From positions 1,984,833 through 2,048,832 of the forward strand of contig NC_039513.1 of NCBI RefSeq assembly GCF_003672135.1: a stretch of 64,000 nt of DNA, given 5' to 3'. This DNA is from Ooceraea biroi (taxonomy: Eukaryota; Arthropoda; Insecta; Hymenoptera; Formicidae). Positions 17,037 through 28,579 of the stretch are shown one piece after another. Position 1 is the first letter of the stretch. Every line of letters begins with the position of its first letter. A program made the position numbers and the translations under genes. Under the pieces are notes generated by a model. That model saw only the letters and a program-made list of their open reading frames with translations, was not told where the DNA came from and did not search any database.

Positions 17037-20000
17037 TTACAATGGTATCCGCAAATGCCCCCACGGTAGCGTGTTCGTGGAATCGGGTACGATGTAGCGC
17101 TTATCGTCGTACGGACTCAGAGCGATTTTCGTCTCGCGAACGGTGTACACTTTGTGCAGCTGCGATGTTATACGAAACTGATCTCGACTCATTTCAATCT
17201 TTTCCCTCAAACACTGCACGTAATCATCAAAAGTTATTTTTCGTGCAACTACGTTACTCTTAACACCTTTCGCCTTTTTGGTATCCTTTTTACCGTCTAC
17301 TTTCAAAGCGTACATTTTCGCTCTGAGCCCCACGAATTCCGTCATTATCGCGCCGTTGTTCTCATCTTTCATAAGACCTGGTATCTTTTTATTCATGAGC
17401 GGTATTTCATAAATGTTGTCGGACGCGTAATCACTTGTATCGAATCTCGCAATGTCGCGTTTCATTTGTTCGTACACGTTCTCGCACTCAATATGATAAA
17501 TTAAACTATCGGTATCCGTGTACATGATCTTGCATTTGTCGTGATATAACGGTAACATGTACTCGTGGTGAAACTCGTACAAACAGACCTTGGATATGTC
17601 GAGGATGCACATACCTACGTAGATCGGTTTGTTGAATTTCACCTCGAGCTTACGCATCTCGATCGCGACCAGGTTTGATGAAAAGATGCGGCGACTATGA
17701 AAATTGGGTTTCGCGATCATTGCCTCTGTGCCGTATCGTCCGTTCCATTTCGTTACAAGTTTAACATCTACGTGATTGCGCACGTTCTCCATGGTTTTTC
17801 CAAATACCGCGTTGTTCATTAATTTGTATAAATTTTTCTCGAAATCGTTGGTAGCGGCCGTTCTAAATCGTGTATTTAGTTCAATATAATCGCGGAGCCA
17901 TAGAGATTGCGCGAATTCTAATACGCGATGGATTTTTGTGACGCGAAGACCGTGATGCGTACACTGTTGCAAGTTGCGGTAATGGATGACGTACCGCTTC
18001 TTGTCGTATAAAGTTGCGAGCAACTTATCCTGCCGTTTGCCTGGCGGCTTATCGCGCGTCGGACAGAACGGCAGGTCAGCGTGCGCGTCATGGAGATGCC
18101 ACGGATACTCGAGATCAACTTCGAGTACGTACCCTTTTGGCGAATCCGGAGCGATCACGTTTACGTTGAAATTGGAAATGTCGTTGACCCATCGAAAATC
18201 GGCATAGGGCAGTGGTTGACACATTGCCCAGCCGTACAAGTTATTAACATCAAAGTACATTAGGTAAGATGAAGGTTTCGATGGATCATACGACTGCATG
18301 TACTTATTGTTGGTTTGCGTGTACCTGTGCGAACACTGACTTAGGCCGCCGCGTATACCGCGTTCTATGAACATGACCATGTCGATATCAGTTAACAATT
18401 CAAAATTTATACGCGTATGCTTGAGCATCGCGTCCCACGTAAAACCGGGCAAAGTATAATAGTATGCGGGATCAAGACCGTAACTCTTTATGCAGCTATC
18501 GCGGAAATTTTCAAATACGTCGGCCAACAACATGACATCTGTTTTTAGATATAGATCGCTGTACTCGCCTAACGTTCGAATGGCGAACCGTTGCCACACG
18601 TTGACAGCGTGCGCGTAATCGCTCTCGGATACCATGACACCCGTTAAGGAACTATAAAACGATTCGCGCGACGGTAGGCGAGTATCCTCCAATTTTTCGG
18701 CGCAGTCCACGTACTCGTAAGGGAAAACACCCTTTCGCGTTAATAAATCAAAGTCGTCGGTAGAGAGGTGCACAAATTCGGATCGTAATGTTTTAAGTTT
18801 ATCTTTACTGAGAAATGATGACAATTTATCCAGGCTACTGCTCAAGAATTTAAAGGAATCAATAAATCGTAATTTTATATTTCTATCTTTCCAGTTTGCT
18901 ATTTTTTCACCTATTTCTCCAACATTTTTTGTAAAGGAAATATATTTTTCTTTAGTTATGGGCAATACATCGACATTGCCCGCGAACGCGGTGGCTATTT
19001 CCGTAATGATAAAATACGCGTCGTAGCCGGATAAATTATGGAACACTATTGGAATGGCATGCGAATCTTTGTAATTTAAGTTACAATTAGAATGCGCGGG
19101 ACCTCTGTACTGACCGGTGAGATGGCAATGATCGCGAACCCGCGTGTCATCTGACGTGAACGGTTTCTCGCAGATATGACACTGCGTTGCGTTGTTAAAT
19201 TTTTCGCGCTCATCTCGCGTTAATTCTATCATGGGGACATTTCTCGACAAAATCGCTTTCACGCGATACGCTAACTCTTTTAGTTGTTCAACGAACCATG
19301 ACACGCACTCCTTATCGCGACGGGATCGGTACCCGGATAACGCTTTGTCGTAGGAGCATCGCACGTAATACGCTATACTGGATACCTGATGACGCTGGTA
19401 CAGTTTCGGGTCGTCCTCCTCCGTCTTCTGCAATACACATTCAAGGTCTGCATATACTACAAACGGCATCCGCTCCTTTCTGTTGTAATTGCTGAAACTC
19501 AACCACTTGTCCTCTTCGTTTGGTAGAACGATTGCGCAGTCGTTCAGCTGTTGGCAATCCACGGTGTGGGCCTCTAACTTCTCCTTAGTGTAGAAGTAGT
19601 GCAGGCATCTGCAAGAATAAAAGAAAGAACCTGTTATTTTCTAGTAATGCTAATTTCTAGCGATAAGTATTTATTATAACGCTACTTACCGATCACAAAT
19701 GTATTTTTGCCCGTTCTGCTTATTTATCTGGGAGTTCACCAAGCGGGATAGATTCTTGATCCATGTGAAATGTCCCACGTTGTTGTTCTGCGCATCTTGC
19801 ACATACAGCAGATTCGCGTGCTTAGCCTTCTTCTCATCGGTGAGTCGTAGCGGCAACACATTTATCTTCTTATTCTGTTCCTCGGTACCGAACACGTTTA
19901 TGGAAATATCGTTCAGACGTTCAAACTTCGCAATGTTTTTCATTGACATTGGAAACTTTATGCCCTGGAGATTCAGCACCGTCGTGTAGTGCGGGTATGA

Positions 20001-20795
20001 AGATTCGCGTTCCGTGTGTCTTTCCGCCGGATACAGAGCGGCGACCACCGACCACGCGAAACATGCATTGTCCATCGATTGCACGTTCACCACAGCCTTC
20101 TTCGTCTTGATTTCTTCCGATAATGTGATGTAACACCCCGCGTGCAAGGGATTGTGCTTGTTGATGTTGATAACCAAGTTCAATATACGCGACAATGCCC
20201 ACCCGCTATCGCGTTCCTGGAACTCCTCGAGAGACGCCAGGGTGGGCTCGATCACGTATTGCTCGTACCATTCTTGCAGATCAGACGTAGAGAAGAGGCC
20301 ATGATTTTTCGTGTTTATACTCTTATTGGTGGTCTTCTCACCCGCCACGAACTCTCCGTTGAACACGGTGTTCACTTTTACACTGTTGTATCTGTCAATA
20401 GCGTTCCGCACATGCTCCAGCACTACATCACGAGCAGCTTCCAGGAATTGTCGCGGGTCGATGTAGTCTTCATTAATCACCGCGTCGGTTAGTACACGGT
20501 TTTCAAACGCAGTCTCAATCTCTCGCCAAGAGAGTTTCACGCTGGAAGGCTGTTCGGCGTAATCACCACCAAAATGTATAAAGCGCCTTTCCAAACGCTT
20601 CTTCACTCTCTCAAGCCGCGCGATTCGAGCCACTAACGATTGTCTATTGCCGATAGATAGCCGCGGACGCTTAGCACGACTTTGTCCTTCCGATTGTTCA
20701 ATATACTTGTCACATCGTTGCACCCACGCGAAATATTCGTCTAAGGAGGTGACATTGTTGGCTTCCTCCAACAGGTCGCGTTCACTTTGCTCCAT
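17037..20795 (-). CDS. POLB: Protein-primed DNA polymerase B of the Polinton
   Basis: Exon 1 is 20795-19690 and exon 2 is 19608-17037. The 81-bp intron (GTAAGT...TTGCAG) splits an arginine codon, and without splicing a TAA would stop the frame. The joined length is 1225 residues. A cysteine/histidine finger spans the junction. In order follow ExoI (YADLECVL), a CxxC HNH-like insert (CHICEKPF, DHCHLTG), ExoII (NLSGYDAYF), ExoIII (YLKTDVMLLADVF), polymerase motif A (DVNNLYGWAM), motif B (KLMNNAVFGK) and motif C (YTDTDSL). It replicates the element. The leader lies in the right inverted repeat, so its expression is driven from the element end. Confidence 0.95.
19609..19689 (-). other. Intron of polymerase B
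   Basis: Donor GTAAGTAGC and acceptor TTCTTTTATTCTTGCAG; phase 2. Confidence 0.85.
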
Positions 20796-20801
20796 GTTGT
20801 T

Positions 20802-21379
20802 GCACAGAACTTTTCACACTGAAGATTTTCAGGAAACTCTTTTCTGGAGCACTCGCAACCAACTGTGATGCTAAACCTTTTTTTCCGTTTGATTATATGA
20901 TATCGGTACCATATCTCCGTCTCTTTCCACCCTGCAGCCGGGTATCGGCGCTCGAAAATAAATTTTTATCTATAAAACAATCCCACGGTTCCTAGATATA
21001 TGTTTACATAAACATCTCATTGATAGCAGCCGGGTATCGGCGCTAGAAAATAAATTTTTATCTATAAAACAATCCCACGGTTCCTAGATATATGTTTACA
21101 TAAACATCTCATTGATAGCAGCCGGGTATCGGCGCTAGAAAATATAATAAGATATAAACATACCGTATACCATGGTTCGTTCCTAGATATGTTTACATAA
21201 ACACCCTCGACCGCAGAGGACACTTGAAAGGACCCATACCCCCCCTCAAAACGCTATACCTCGCACTCCGGCGACCTCCCCCCCCCCCGCGTGACGCTAT
21301 ACCCTCGCGCCCCGGAGATACCCCCGCCCCTCACCCCCTCTCGGAGTCCCTGGGTTAGAACCTGCATATTCTTTCTACT
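20802..21379 (-). repeat. Right terminal inverted repeat of the Polinton
   Basis: Complement of 3680-4258. It contains two nearly identical 90-odd-base internal units (20950-21040 and 21044-21135) plus a third, shorter one. Its inner end is the leader of polymerase B. Confidence 0.95.
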
Positions 21380-21385
21380 ACTATG
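21380..21385. repeat. Right target-site duplication (ACTATG)
   Basis: Identical to 3674-3679. Confidence 0.95.
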
Positions 21386-23069
21386 CACGATATTTGCAGC
21401 GTTTACCAGGAAAGCGGCCTGGTGATAACCGGCTAACTCTATCGATTATTTTTCCTCAGCAATACACACGGACCCTTCACTCGCTATCACTTCGACGTAA
21501 AACCTCATTTCCGTTTATTATTCACCAGCAATATTATTTTCAGACTGCGCGATAAAAGTGACGAGTTTGCAAAAGTAATACAGGTCTATGTGATCGAAAA
21601 CTATAAATCGATCTATGAGTACTGGATTGGCGAACTTTTCAGCAACGTTATCAGTCGTCGGTGATTATAGTAGGTAAAAACGATTTTTCAAATTACATAT
21701 CTCACGCAAATAATGTCTGCAAATAATTAACAAATTTAGCTCAATTTAAATTTAGTTACTCGGACAAATAAACTATTCATTGTCTTTCTATATTAAATAT
21801 AAAATTTACCTTTCAACATGCTGATAAAGTGCAACATTATGCTTCAACATCATTTTAATTTTTTCACCTTCGAAATTATTAATTTTAGAGATGCAGAAGT
21901 GCAAAGATTGGACGCCAAAGTAAGTGCGCCTCCTTCACAGTACGCAATGATTTGCAAGCATGCACCCGATGATGTAAAATATACCTTCGCAGCACGCGAC
22001 AGAGAATTCACAGGACGAAGGCAATTGAACAAAGTTCGAGAAAGAAACCCTAGGAATGGTCAAATGGTAGTATCCTTACAATTAAAACCTCATTTTACAA
22101 GCATCACTTAATTTCAATCGTGATTTCATTAATTCCATGGCTTTCGTAATTGTAAATCGAAAGATCATTTAGACGATAAATAAAATCGCGCAATAAATAT
22201 ATTGATGAAATCATTTCAAACTAATATAACTATGTTACTCAAGTATCTCTTGTTACAATTAGTCACAAGCCGAGTCTGAACTGATGAAAGCATTCGTTGA
22301 GATGTCCCGAGTGGTCAAGGGATTGGAGGAGCAGATCAACTCGTTCGAGCGACGAAAGCTGCACGATTTGAAATCTGTACTATTGGATTTCGTCACCATC
22401 GAACTGAGGTTTCACAGAAAGGCTCTTGAACTTCTGACTAAAGCGTACCAAGATATCGTATCCATCGACGAGATTAAAGACCTTGAGGTGAGATCTCGAG
22501 AACAATTTTTACTAAATTTCTTCAAATCGTGTGATCATTTTCATATCATATATCATGTATAAGTGTAGTTGATTTAACATGCTTTTAACATGCAGGACTA
22601 ACGAAATAACGTATCGATAATATTGTTTAACCAAATCATGCGATTATATACAGGAATCAAGAGACTTTAGAGAAACAATGCGCGCCCCTGACTCCGTCAC
22701 AAAGCTGGACACAGTAAACAGAACGTCGTTTCGACACGCTTATTCCTTAACGAACTTAGCTAACCGATTTGCATCCTCTCCTGCAACACTGCAGAAATTG
22801 GCTAATCGAGAAGCCGAGTCTGCTGTAAGCTCAATAATTCATTTAACGTGTAAGTCGTTCTACTATTCCATTCTTGAATTTTTAACGATGAATGCTTCCA
22901 GGATTCCGTACAAACCAGATTCACCAATTCATCCAAGTCGGTCCAAGTTCTCAGGCCTATCCCACCAATCCCTACATGTCAGAAGTCCTTCATATCGTCC
23001 ATAATATCCATAATATATCGCATACCTTCGAAAATGATTGTATTATACACTTACTTTACTTACTTTTGA
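21386..23069 (+). pseudogene. FAM92: FAM92/CIBAR BAR-domain gene, 3' part after the Polinton
   Basis: The interrupted exon resumes (CTIFAAFTRKAA) to a donor at 21422. Further exons: 21544-21673, 21889-22066, 22263-22487, 22654-22824 and 22902-23069 (stop TGA). Donors and acceptors are consensus and phases agree. The sequence follows FAM92/CIBAR: LRDKSDEFAKVIQ, GLANFSATLSVVGDY, DAEVQRLDAK, FAARDREF, RKLHDLKSVLLDFVTIELRFH, ALELLTKAYQDI. Two lesions: the junction 21421/21544 makes TGA where arginine is expected, and the frame shifts between 21590 and 21603. With the Polinton in the exon the gene cannot give the normal protein unless another copy exists. Confidence 0.85.
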
Positions 23070-23125
23070 CAAATACTCGATTTGTACTTTAGATATAAAT
23101 GTCTATGAATAGTTGTTTAAGATTT

Positions 23126-23131
23126 AATAAA
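23126..23131 (+). terminator. Polyadenylation signal AATAAA of the FAM92 gene
   Basis: AATAAA 57 bases after the stop codon; position fits a short 3' UTR. Confidence 0.4.
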
Positions 23132-24000
23132 AGAAGAGGATCCTGAATCATCTTTATAATGTCTAATAATCAATATATGTATTTTATGAGTTACGGTATA
23201 TTAAAGTTGTGTTATTTAAAATGTAATCCTCATTCACTTTCTGACAGCTCGGTCAATCGTAATAAAGATCATTCAAAGCAATAGAAAAAGTACAGTTTTA
23301 TAGAAAAGTGTAAGTTTATTTTTTATAATATAACAAAAGGATATCTCATGCATGCTTATCTTTCCTCCACATGATTGTATGACTATTCCAGATACTTTGG
23401 ATGAGTGGTCACTTGTTAGATTAGTATATTGAAGAAAGGGATGAGCCTATTTATCACCTTATTAAGGATTTATATGGCACATTAATAGTACGATTATTGA
23501 GTAATATACTGAGTAATATTACTAATAAGTAAATGCAGCTTTCACAGTTATATAGATAAATCAATACAATGTAAGATACATATACAATATGTATAATGCT
23601 GAAACAAATGTATTACGTTTATCTGTATATAGATAATAGTTACATTAACAATTTGTTCGTTATCACGACGTGATCGACTTGAACACAGGAGCATCGATAA
23701 TCGTTTTGTTAGAAGATAATAGACAGGATGAAAAGAGCGAGATTACTGCAACGTAAAGAGAAAGATCAGGAATGGCGATAGGGTATTAATAAATAAAGAA
23801 AACATATATATAATATATTTGGATTTATTGTTTATTAAAATATTAAAAATATATTAAAAATGAAAATATTGTATGTTCACGACGCACCCGCCACGTCCGC
23901 CACGTCCGCCGCACCCTCCACGTCCACCACGCCACGGATGGCGGCCAGCGCGTCTCCATCGTTCTGAAACAAACAATTGATATTAATATATGTAGATATA
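23132..24000. other. AT-rich intergenic DNA
   Basis: No gene recognised. 23880-23965 is a GC-rich stretch of repeated CACGTCCGC units. On the minus strand it reads as a short alanine/aspartate/valine-rich frame after an acceptor-like TTTCAG, too short to call. Confidence 0.4.
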
Positions 24001-24207
24001 TATTTGAATCCAATCGAGCATGTTTGGGATATGTTAGAGCGCCAAATACGCGAAAACTATCCCAACATCGTTGATTTGGCTTCGCTTGTCACAGTTCTTT
24101 GCCGAACTTGGCAGCGAATCCCTCAAAGAGCAATACGTCGTTGCATCAATATGCGAAATCGATTGCGAGCAGTCATTTTGAATAGAGGCGGAAATACACG
24201 TTATTAA
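24001..24207 (+). pseudogene. Tc1-like transposase, C-terminal fragment
   Basis: The frame from 24001 reads YLNPIEHVWDMLERQIRENYP and continues to a TAA at 24205-24207. LNPIEHVWD around the last catalytic acidic residue is characteristic of Tc1/mariner DD34E transposases. The N-terminal two thirds are missing. A Tc1-type inverted-repeat end is visible further on at 25215-25256. Confidence 0.8.
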
Positions 24208-24271
24208 ATTCTTTTTAGCGTTAATCACTCTATCTTGCATTAATCACTGATACACTCCACATAATACATAC

Positions 24272-24277
24272 GCGCGC

Positions 24278-24315
<38 letters not shown>

Positions 24316-24330
24316 ACACACACACACACA
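24272..24330. repeat. CA microsatellite
   Basis: Alternating CA with a few CGCA and TACA interruptions. Confidence 0.95.
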
Positions 24331-25256
24331 AAACGAAGCGTAAATCCGACCGTGCGACCTCCACGTGGTACGCTTTGGATATAACTAACGCCGGCGGTTC
24401 ACAAATTTTTTCAATTTTTGGTAGAAAAGTGTGTACTTTGTTATTGCTGACTTAATAAAGATTAATATAGTGCGCTAGAAATCAATTTTTTAACATTAAT
24501 TAACAGTATTTTCCATTTTATCTTACTGAAATTTAGCAATTTCTTAGTTTTGTCCCATAAAACCACAGTGGCCACCATGAAAAAAATCTTATAGCTATTC
24601 GGCAAATTTTTGTCAAATTCATGGTATTGAAAAGTATACAAAAATGTGAAGAACAAATTTTTTTGTCATTCTGTACGATTGTTTTTAAGGTCAAAATGAC
24701 AAAGTGAAAAATCATTCATTTTTACGTTATATTCATCCATTTTCAGCATGGTTACATGTTTTCGAAAAAATTTGGGCAAGTATACCGTTCAATAGAGCAA
24801 AGTTTCAGCTTTAAGAATCCGTTTTTTAAATTGCTATGCGATGATTTTTACCGGAGTTATGAGCAATCAAAGTAAACAATGCCAATTTTTATTTAATCGG
24901 CGATAACTCAGTAACAAAAACTCGTAGAAAATTAAAAAAAAGCGTTTTGTAGGGAAAACTTCAATCTTTTACAATAAAAAGTCGAAAATTTTCGCAGATA
25001 TTTTTTCATACGTGACAGACCTTCAAAGTGAAAAGAAAATTTCTTATTTTGTCCAGTTCGCAGTTTTTTGTATGTAAAAATTACTAAACGTCACAGAAAT
25101 TTAAACTCATAGCAACCGTTTGAAAGTAGAAGTTTCAAGCTTTAAAATCCTTTTTTTTAATTTAAATTTTGTTCATTTTTAACAAAGTTACAGCTGCTTG
25201 AAGTTTACCTATTTTTTAAGAAAAGTTTGGTGTTCCTCTAATTTTTGTGAGTAGTG
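24331..25256. mobile_element. Noncoding 3' part of a Tc1-like element with terminal repeat
   Basis: No gene. The right end, read on the minus strand, starts TACACTACTCACAAAAATTA and continues with GAGGAACACC, a form typical of insect Tc1 termini. The dinucleotide TA at the edge fits a TA target. Its link to the transposase fragment at 24.0 kb is inference. Confidence 0.5.
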
Positions 25257-25315
25257 TATATATCGATCATATAAAACTGTACATAATTATATAGAAATAT
25301 ATAAAATTATGTATT

Positions 25316-25456
25316 AGCACTTGGCGTGCCCGGACCGCATTGGACATGTATTTCAAAATTCTTATAAACTTGAGTAACAGTATCTTGATTTGTACTGTAT
25401 TTTGTATGGTGAGCTATTGCATCGTAATACAACCAGGGCACGCCAAGTTTTTTGCT
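25316..25456. repeat. Short inverted-repeat element with ACTTGGCGTGCCCGG ends
   Basis: Ends CACTTGGCGTGCCCGG and CCAGGGCACGCCAAGT are complementary. A related, longer unit (CTGGCGTGTCCGG...CGGGCACGCCAAG) lies at 52722-52977. Both share the CATGTCCAATGC block near one end. Confidence 0.6.
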
Positions 25457-26507
25457 TCACTATGATTCCGTTGATCATTTGAGTCAGTTTAAGCCCGTTT
25501 TATGTGACTTAGAATTTGCGTGAAGAGACAATGGATGCGTTAAGCTTGTGTTGCATATACTTTTGAATGTATACAATTTGTTTCATATACTTTTTGGATT
25601 AATTGTGAATGCATCTTGTACATTATTTTTGGATATTGCACTGACAACATCCATTTTTAAACAAATACTAGATAAATTGCATTGATTTCATATTCATTTG
25701 TGAACAATTCACTTTTCAATAAATAATAATATACTTGGCTAATTGCATTGATTTCATGTATATTTTTGAAGAAATAAATTTTCATAATACACTTTTTTAG
25801 AAAGGTTGTTTTTTTATAATTACACTATTTTTAGAAAGTTCGATACGTTTTATGTACTTGGCGTAAATATTTTTTCTTTTTTTAAAAAGGTTTTTGTAGG
25901 GATCTCACTCCTTTTTGTACATTTTTAAAATTGTGATAGGATAGAATTTCAATATTCAAAAAATAAATTATTATTTAGAGATTATTTTTATTATTAATTA
26001 TTAACAGATTGACAGTTATTAATAGATTATTATTTTTCTAAAAAAATATGTATGCACCCTTAGCATTTCGAGGCCACTGACATGTCTCAACTTTTAAATC
26101 ATTTATGGAAATCCATTTTGTACCCTTAGCTCGCAACATGTTCGTGTAATGTCCATTGTTAACATTTTCACCATAATAAAAAATAGCACTGTTAACTTTA
26201 AAATATTTAGATAAAATAAGTACTTCTAGGTACATCTAGGTACTTCTAAATACTTCTAGGTACTTGGCTAGTTAGCTATTGATTTCATATTTAGTTTTGA
26301 TTTTTCTAAATAGTTGTTTAAACTTTTTTGCGTACAAGGTGGGATTTTTTATGTATTTGGCGTACATTTTTACCTTTGTGAGGTTCTTTTAGTAGGATCT
26401 CATTGCTTTTTGTAAATTTTTTAAATTTTGAGATATCCCGAATCCGCTTGCGCAGTCTTCTTTAGAATCGTTTGCAGTTGTTTCGTTTCGTTTGTAGTTG
26501 AACCGAG
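25457..26507. mobile_element. Remnant of the ACTTGGCG mosaic repeat family
   Basis: AT-rich DNA with TACTTGGCGTAAATATTTTT...AAAAAGG (25850-25905) and TATTTGGCGTACATTTTTACC (26345-26375), matching the foldback arms at 36.8, 38.5, 52.6 and 53.1 kb. Encloses the USP fragment. Boundaries are not resolved. Confidence 0.5.
26038..26235 (-). pseudogene. USP-type ubiquitin hydrolase, C-terminal fragment 1
   Basis: The minus frame reads VNSAIFYYGENVNNGHYTNM, then W-I-S-I-N-D and a CQWPRNAKGAYIFF end. G-H-Y-T with a following W and I-N-D is the histidine-box end of C19 (USP) deubiquitinases. The fragment aligns with a second one at 38607-38863 (same GHYTNM, WPR-AKG order). The cysteine-box half is absent. 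It sits among repeats carrying ACTTGGCG words, so it is probably transposon-borne rather than a host exon. Confidence 0.6.
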
Positions 26508-27015
26508 ATGTCTCAACAAAAGTTAGCAATTTTTTATTTAAACAAATGTTAATAACTTTTGGAAGTTCAACTACAAACGAAATAATTAGAAACGATTCTG
26601 AAAATGATAGCGCAAGCAGATTCGCGATATCTTAACAAATGGCAAAGTTAGCTATTTTTTATTTAAACAAATGTTAATAACTTTTGACGGTTCAACTCCA
26701 AACGAAACGAAAGAACTACAAACGATTGTGAAAAAGACAGCGCAAGCGGATTCGCAATATCTTAACAAATTGCAAAGTTAGCTATTTTTTATTTAAACAA
26801 ATGTTAATAACTTTTGAAAGTTCAACTACAAACGAAATAACTAGAAACGATTCTGAAAAAGACAGCGCAAGCGGATTCGCGATATCTTAACAAATGGCAA
26901 AATTATCTATTTTTTATTTAAACAAATGTTAATAACTTTTGACGGTTCAACTCCAAATGAAATGAAACAACTACAAACGATTGTGAAAAAGACAGCGCAA
27001 GCGGATTCGCGATAT
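26508..27015. repeat. Tandem repeat, about 126 bp, four units
   Basis: Units starting near 26508, 26631, 26760 and 26886 share CTTAACAAATGGCAAAGTTA, the AACAAATGTTAATAACTTTT block and GACAGCGCAAGCGGATTCGC. Confidence 0.9.
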
Positions 27016-27401
27016 CTCAATACTCAACGTATGAGACGCAGTGTGAATTCTCCATAACGTGCTTATGTGAACGCACCGTGACGGACAAACTCGCTTTGCT
27101 TGTGTGCGTGCGAGCATACGTACGTGAGTCTGAAGAATCTTAAGAAAAACGGAACGTCACAATTCTAGCATACGATTACGATATCTTAGGATAGACTGCA
27201 CCAATCTTATTCTAAGTGGTCGCAATCGAAAGCTTACATCCACATTATGTTATAAAAGTACCGTTTGATATTTGATTACGGCTTTAGATCCTGAGATATT
27301 TTAATCAAAAGTTTGTGTGACGCGAAATTTCGGATAAACTATATAGTAGCGCGCGACGTCTATGCAGTGGCTCTCAACGCTCGGAACCTTGTTCTTTATG
27401 C

Positions 27402-27431
27402 ACTTGGCGTCGCGACGCTACCGCGTCGCTT
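27402..27431 (+). repeat. Diverged palindromic repeat end
   Basis: ACTTGGCGTCGCGACGCTACCGCGTCGCTTGAT is a variant of the ACTTGGCG-palindrome-CTTGAT ends; here the palindrome is built on GCGACGC. Confidence 0.5.
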
Positions 27432-27519
27432 GATAAAATTAATCATCGATAAAAGAACAATGATTAACGTGCTGAACGTCAGAATATAGGTCAAAATATA
27501 TAAAATTTATGTCCTTATC

Positions 27520-27990
27520 TTTATATTTCTCTTTGCATCCATCCAGCATCCATCCCAGCTTCACATCACTCTTCCGACATCAACCTCACCATCGTAAAGG
27601 AACTCATGCCTGACTCTTTATCTCTAAATGTTTCTCCGCATCCATCCAACTTTCATATCACTCTTCCGCTGTCATCCTCACCATTGATAAAAGAACAGAA
27701 GTGCAATAAACTAAAAGAACACACATGCAATAAACATTTAGCAATACCATGAAGAACAAAGATATAAAATTTATAAAAGTAATCATCAATAGAAGAATAG
27801 AAATGCAATAAACTATATTAGCAGGTTGCGAACAGTTACCATGAAGAACATAGAACATTTATAAAATTAATTATCGATTAAAGAACAGAAATGCAATAAA
27901 TAAAATTAATCATTGATAAAGGACAGAAATGCAATTATTAGCAAGTTGCGAACAGTCTGGTAACACTGGCATGAAGAACGTAGATATAAA
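27520..27990. repeat. Degenerate direct repeats
   Basis: Two copies of a CATCCATCCA...CACTCTTCCG...CATCCTCACCAT block (27528-27600 and 27617-27695). They are followed by three diverged copies of GATAAA-GAACAGAAATGCAATAA and GCAAGTTGCGAACAGT. 27016-27401 and 27991-28186 hold no gene that I can support. Confidence 0.6.
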
Positions 27991-28186
27991 ATTATTGACA
28001 GCTAATCAACATAACCAAAAGTACTTACAGCCGCACATGTCTTCCTTGGCTGCGTTCGGATTCTCCGCCCGGTCTCACATCTTCCTTGACATGTGTTCTT
28101 TATAGCTGCAGTGCTGGACTATTGCACTTGAACTCACTCAAACTACTTCTTGCACTTCATCACGTCGTAAACACTAATATTCACAC

Positions 28187-28216
28187 ATGGCGCGAGACAT
28201 TATCGTGCCTCTTGAT
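28187..28216 (+). repeat. Palindromic repeat end, copy
   Basis: GGCGCGAGACATTATCGTGCCTCTTGAT, diverged copy of the family end. The preceding 100 bases resemble the inverse of 2985-3035 (GGCTGCG-TCGGAT-CTCCGCC). Confidence 0.5.
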
Positions 28217-28329
28217 TGGCCAAGTCTCTAGCTAATGAAGAACGTTCTGTAGCACATTTCTTCTCCCCTTCCGCAACCCTCCTTGCCCACACTTGACGAT
28301 AACGGAGAAAACGGAGTATCTTAATCGTA

Positions 28330-28579
28330 AAATCGTCATTTCCAACTTTGCATTGCAATATCTCCGCTCTTAGGGCACGTAGAAGAAAAATAAAAACACT
28401 TTTATTACATAATTCGACCCCAAGCTAACCATTGAGCCTCCTCTGAACTTGATCCGTTCAGTGGTTATTGAGATCTAATAATCGGAGTGTCTGCGAAAGC
28501 GTCGCTTCGCGTAACAGTACACGGTCGGTCTCGCTGCGCATATACTTGGCGCGAGACACTACCGTGTCTCTTGATAAAC
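28330..28579 (+). repeat. CAAGAG-module copy, about 240 bp
   Basis: Shares with 31715, 35805, 39033, 51683 and 53795 the blocks GGGCACGTAG, AAACACTTTT, AAGCTA, TTATTGAGATCT, then ATACTTGGCGCGAGACACTACCGTGTCTCTTGAT, the latter containing the palindrome. Confidence 0.8.

Larger units (their letters stand above)
3680..21379. mobile_element. Complete Polinton/Maverick element, 17.7 kb
   Basis: The element starts AGTAGAAAG and ends with its complement. It has 578-579 bp terminal inverted repeats and is flanked by ACTATG on both sides. It encodes the diagnostic set: protein-primed polymerase B, RVE integrase with chromodomain, packaging ATPase, adenain-like protease, major and minor capsid proteins. 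Accessory genes fill 4.3-8.9 kb and 13.2-15.9 kb. Gene blocks are divergent around 12.48 kb, and the polymerase converges on the integrase at 17.0 kb. The coding DNA is rich in CpG compared with the AT-rich flanks. The element sits inside a coding exon of a host gene. Confidence 0.97.

Noticed and set aside
26508..27015. CRISPR-like array
   Set aside because: Units of about 126 bp are head-to-tail with no unique spacers, and the window is eukaryotic; it is a minisatellite.
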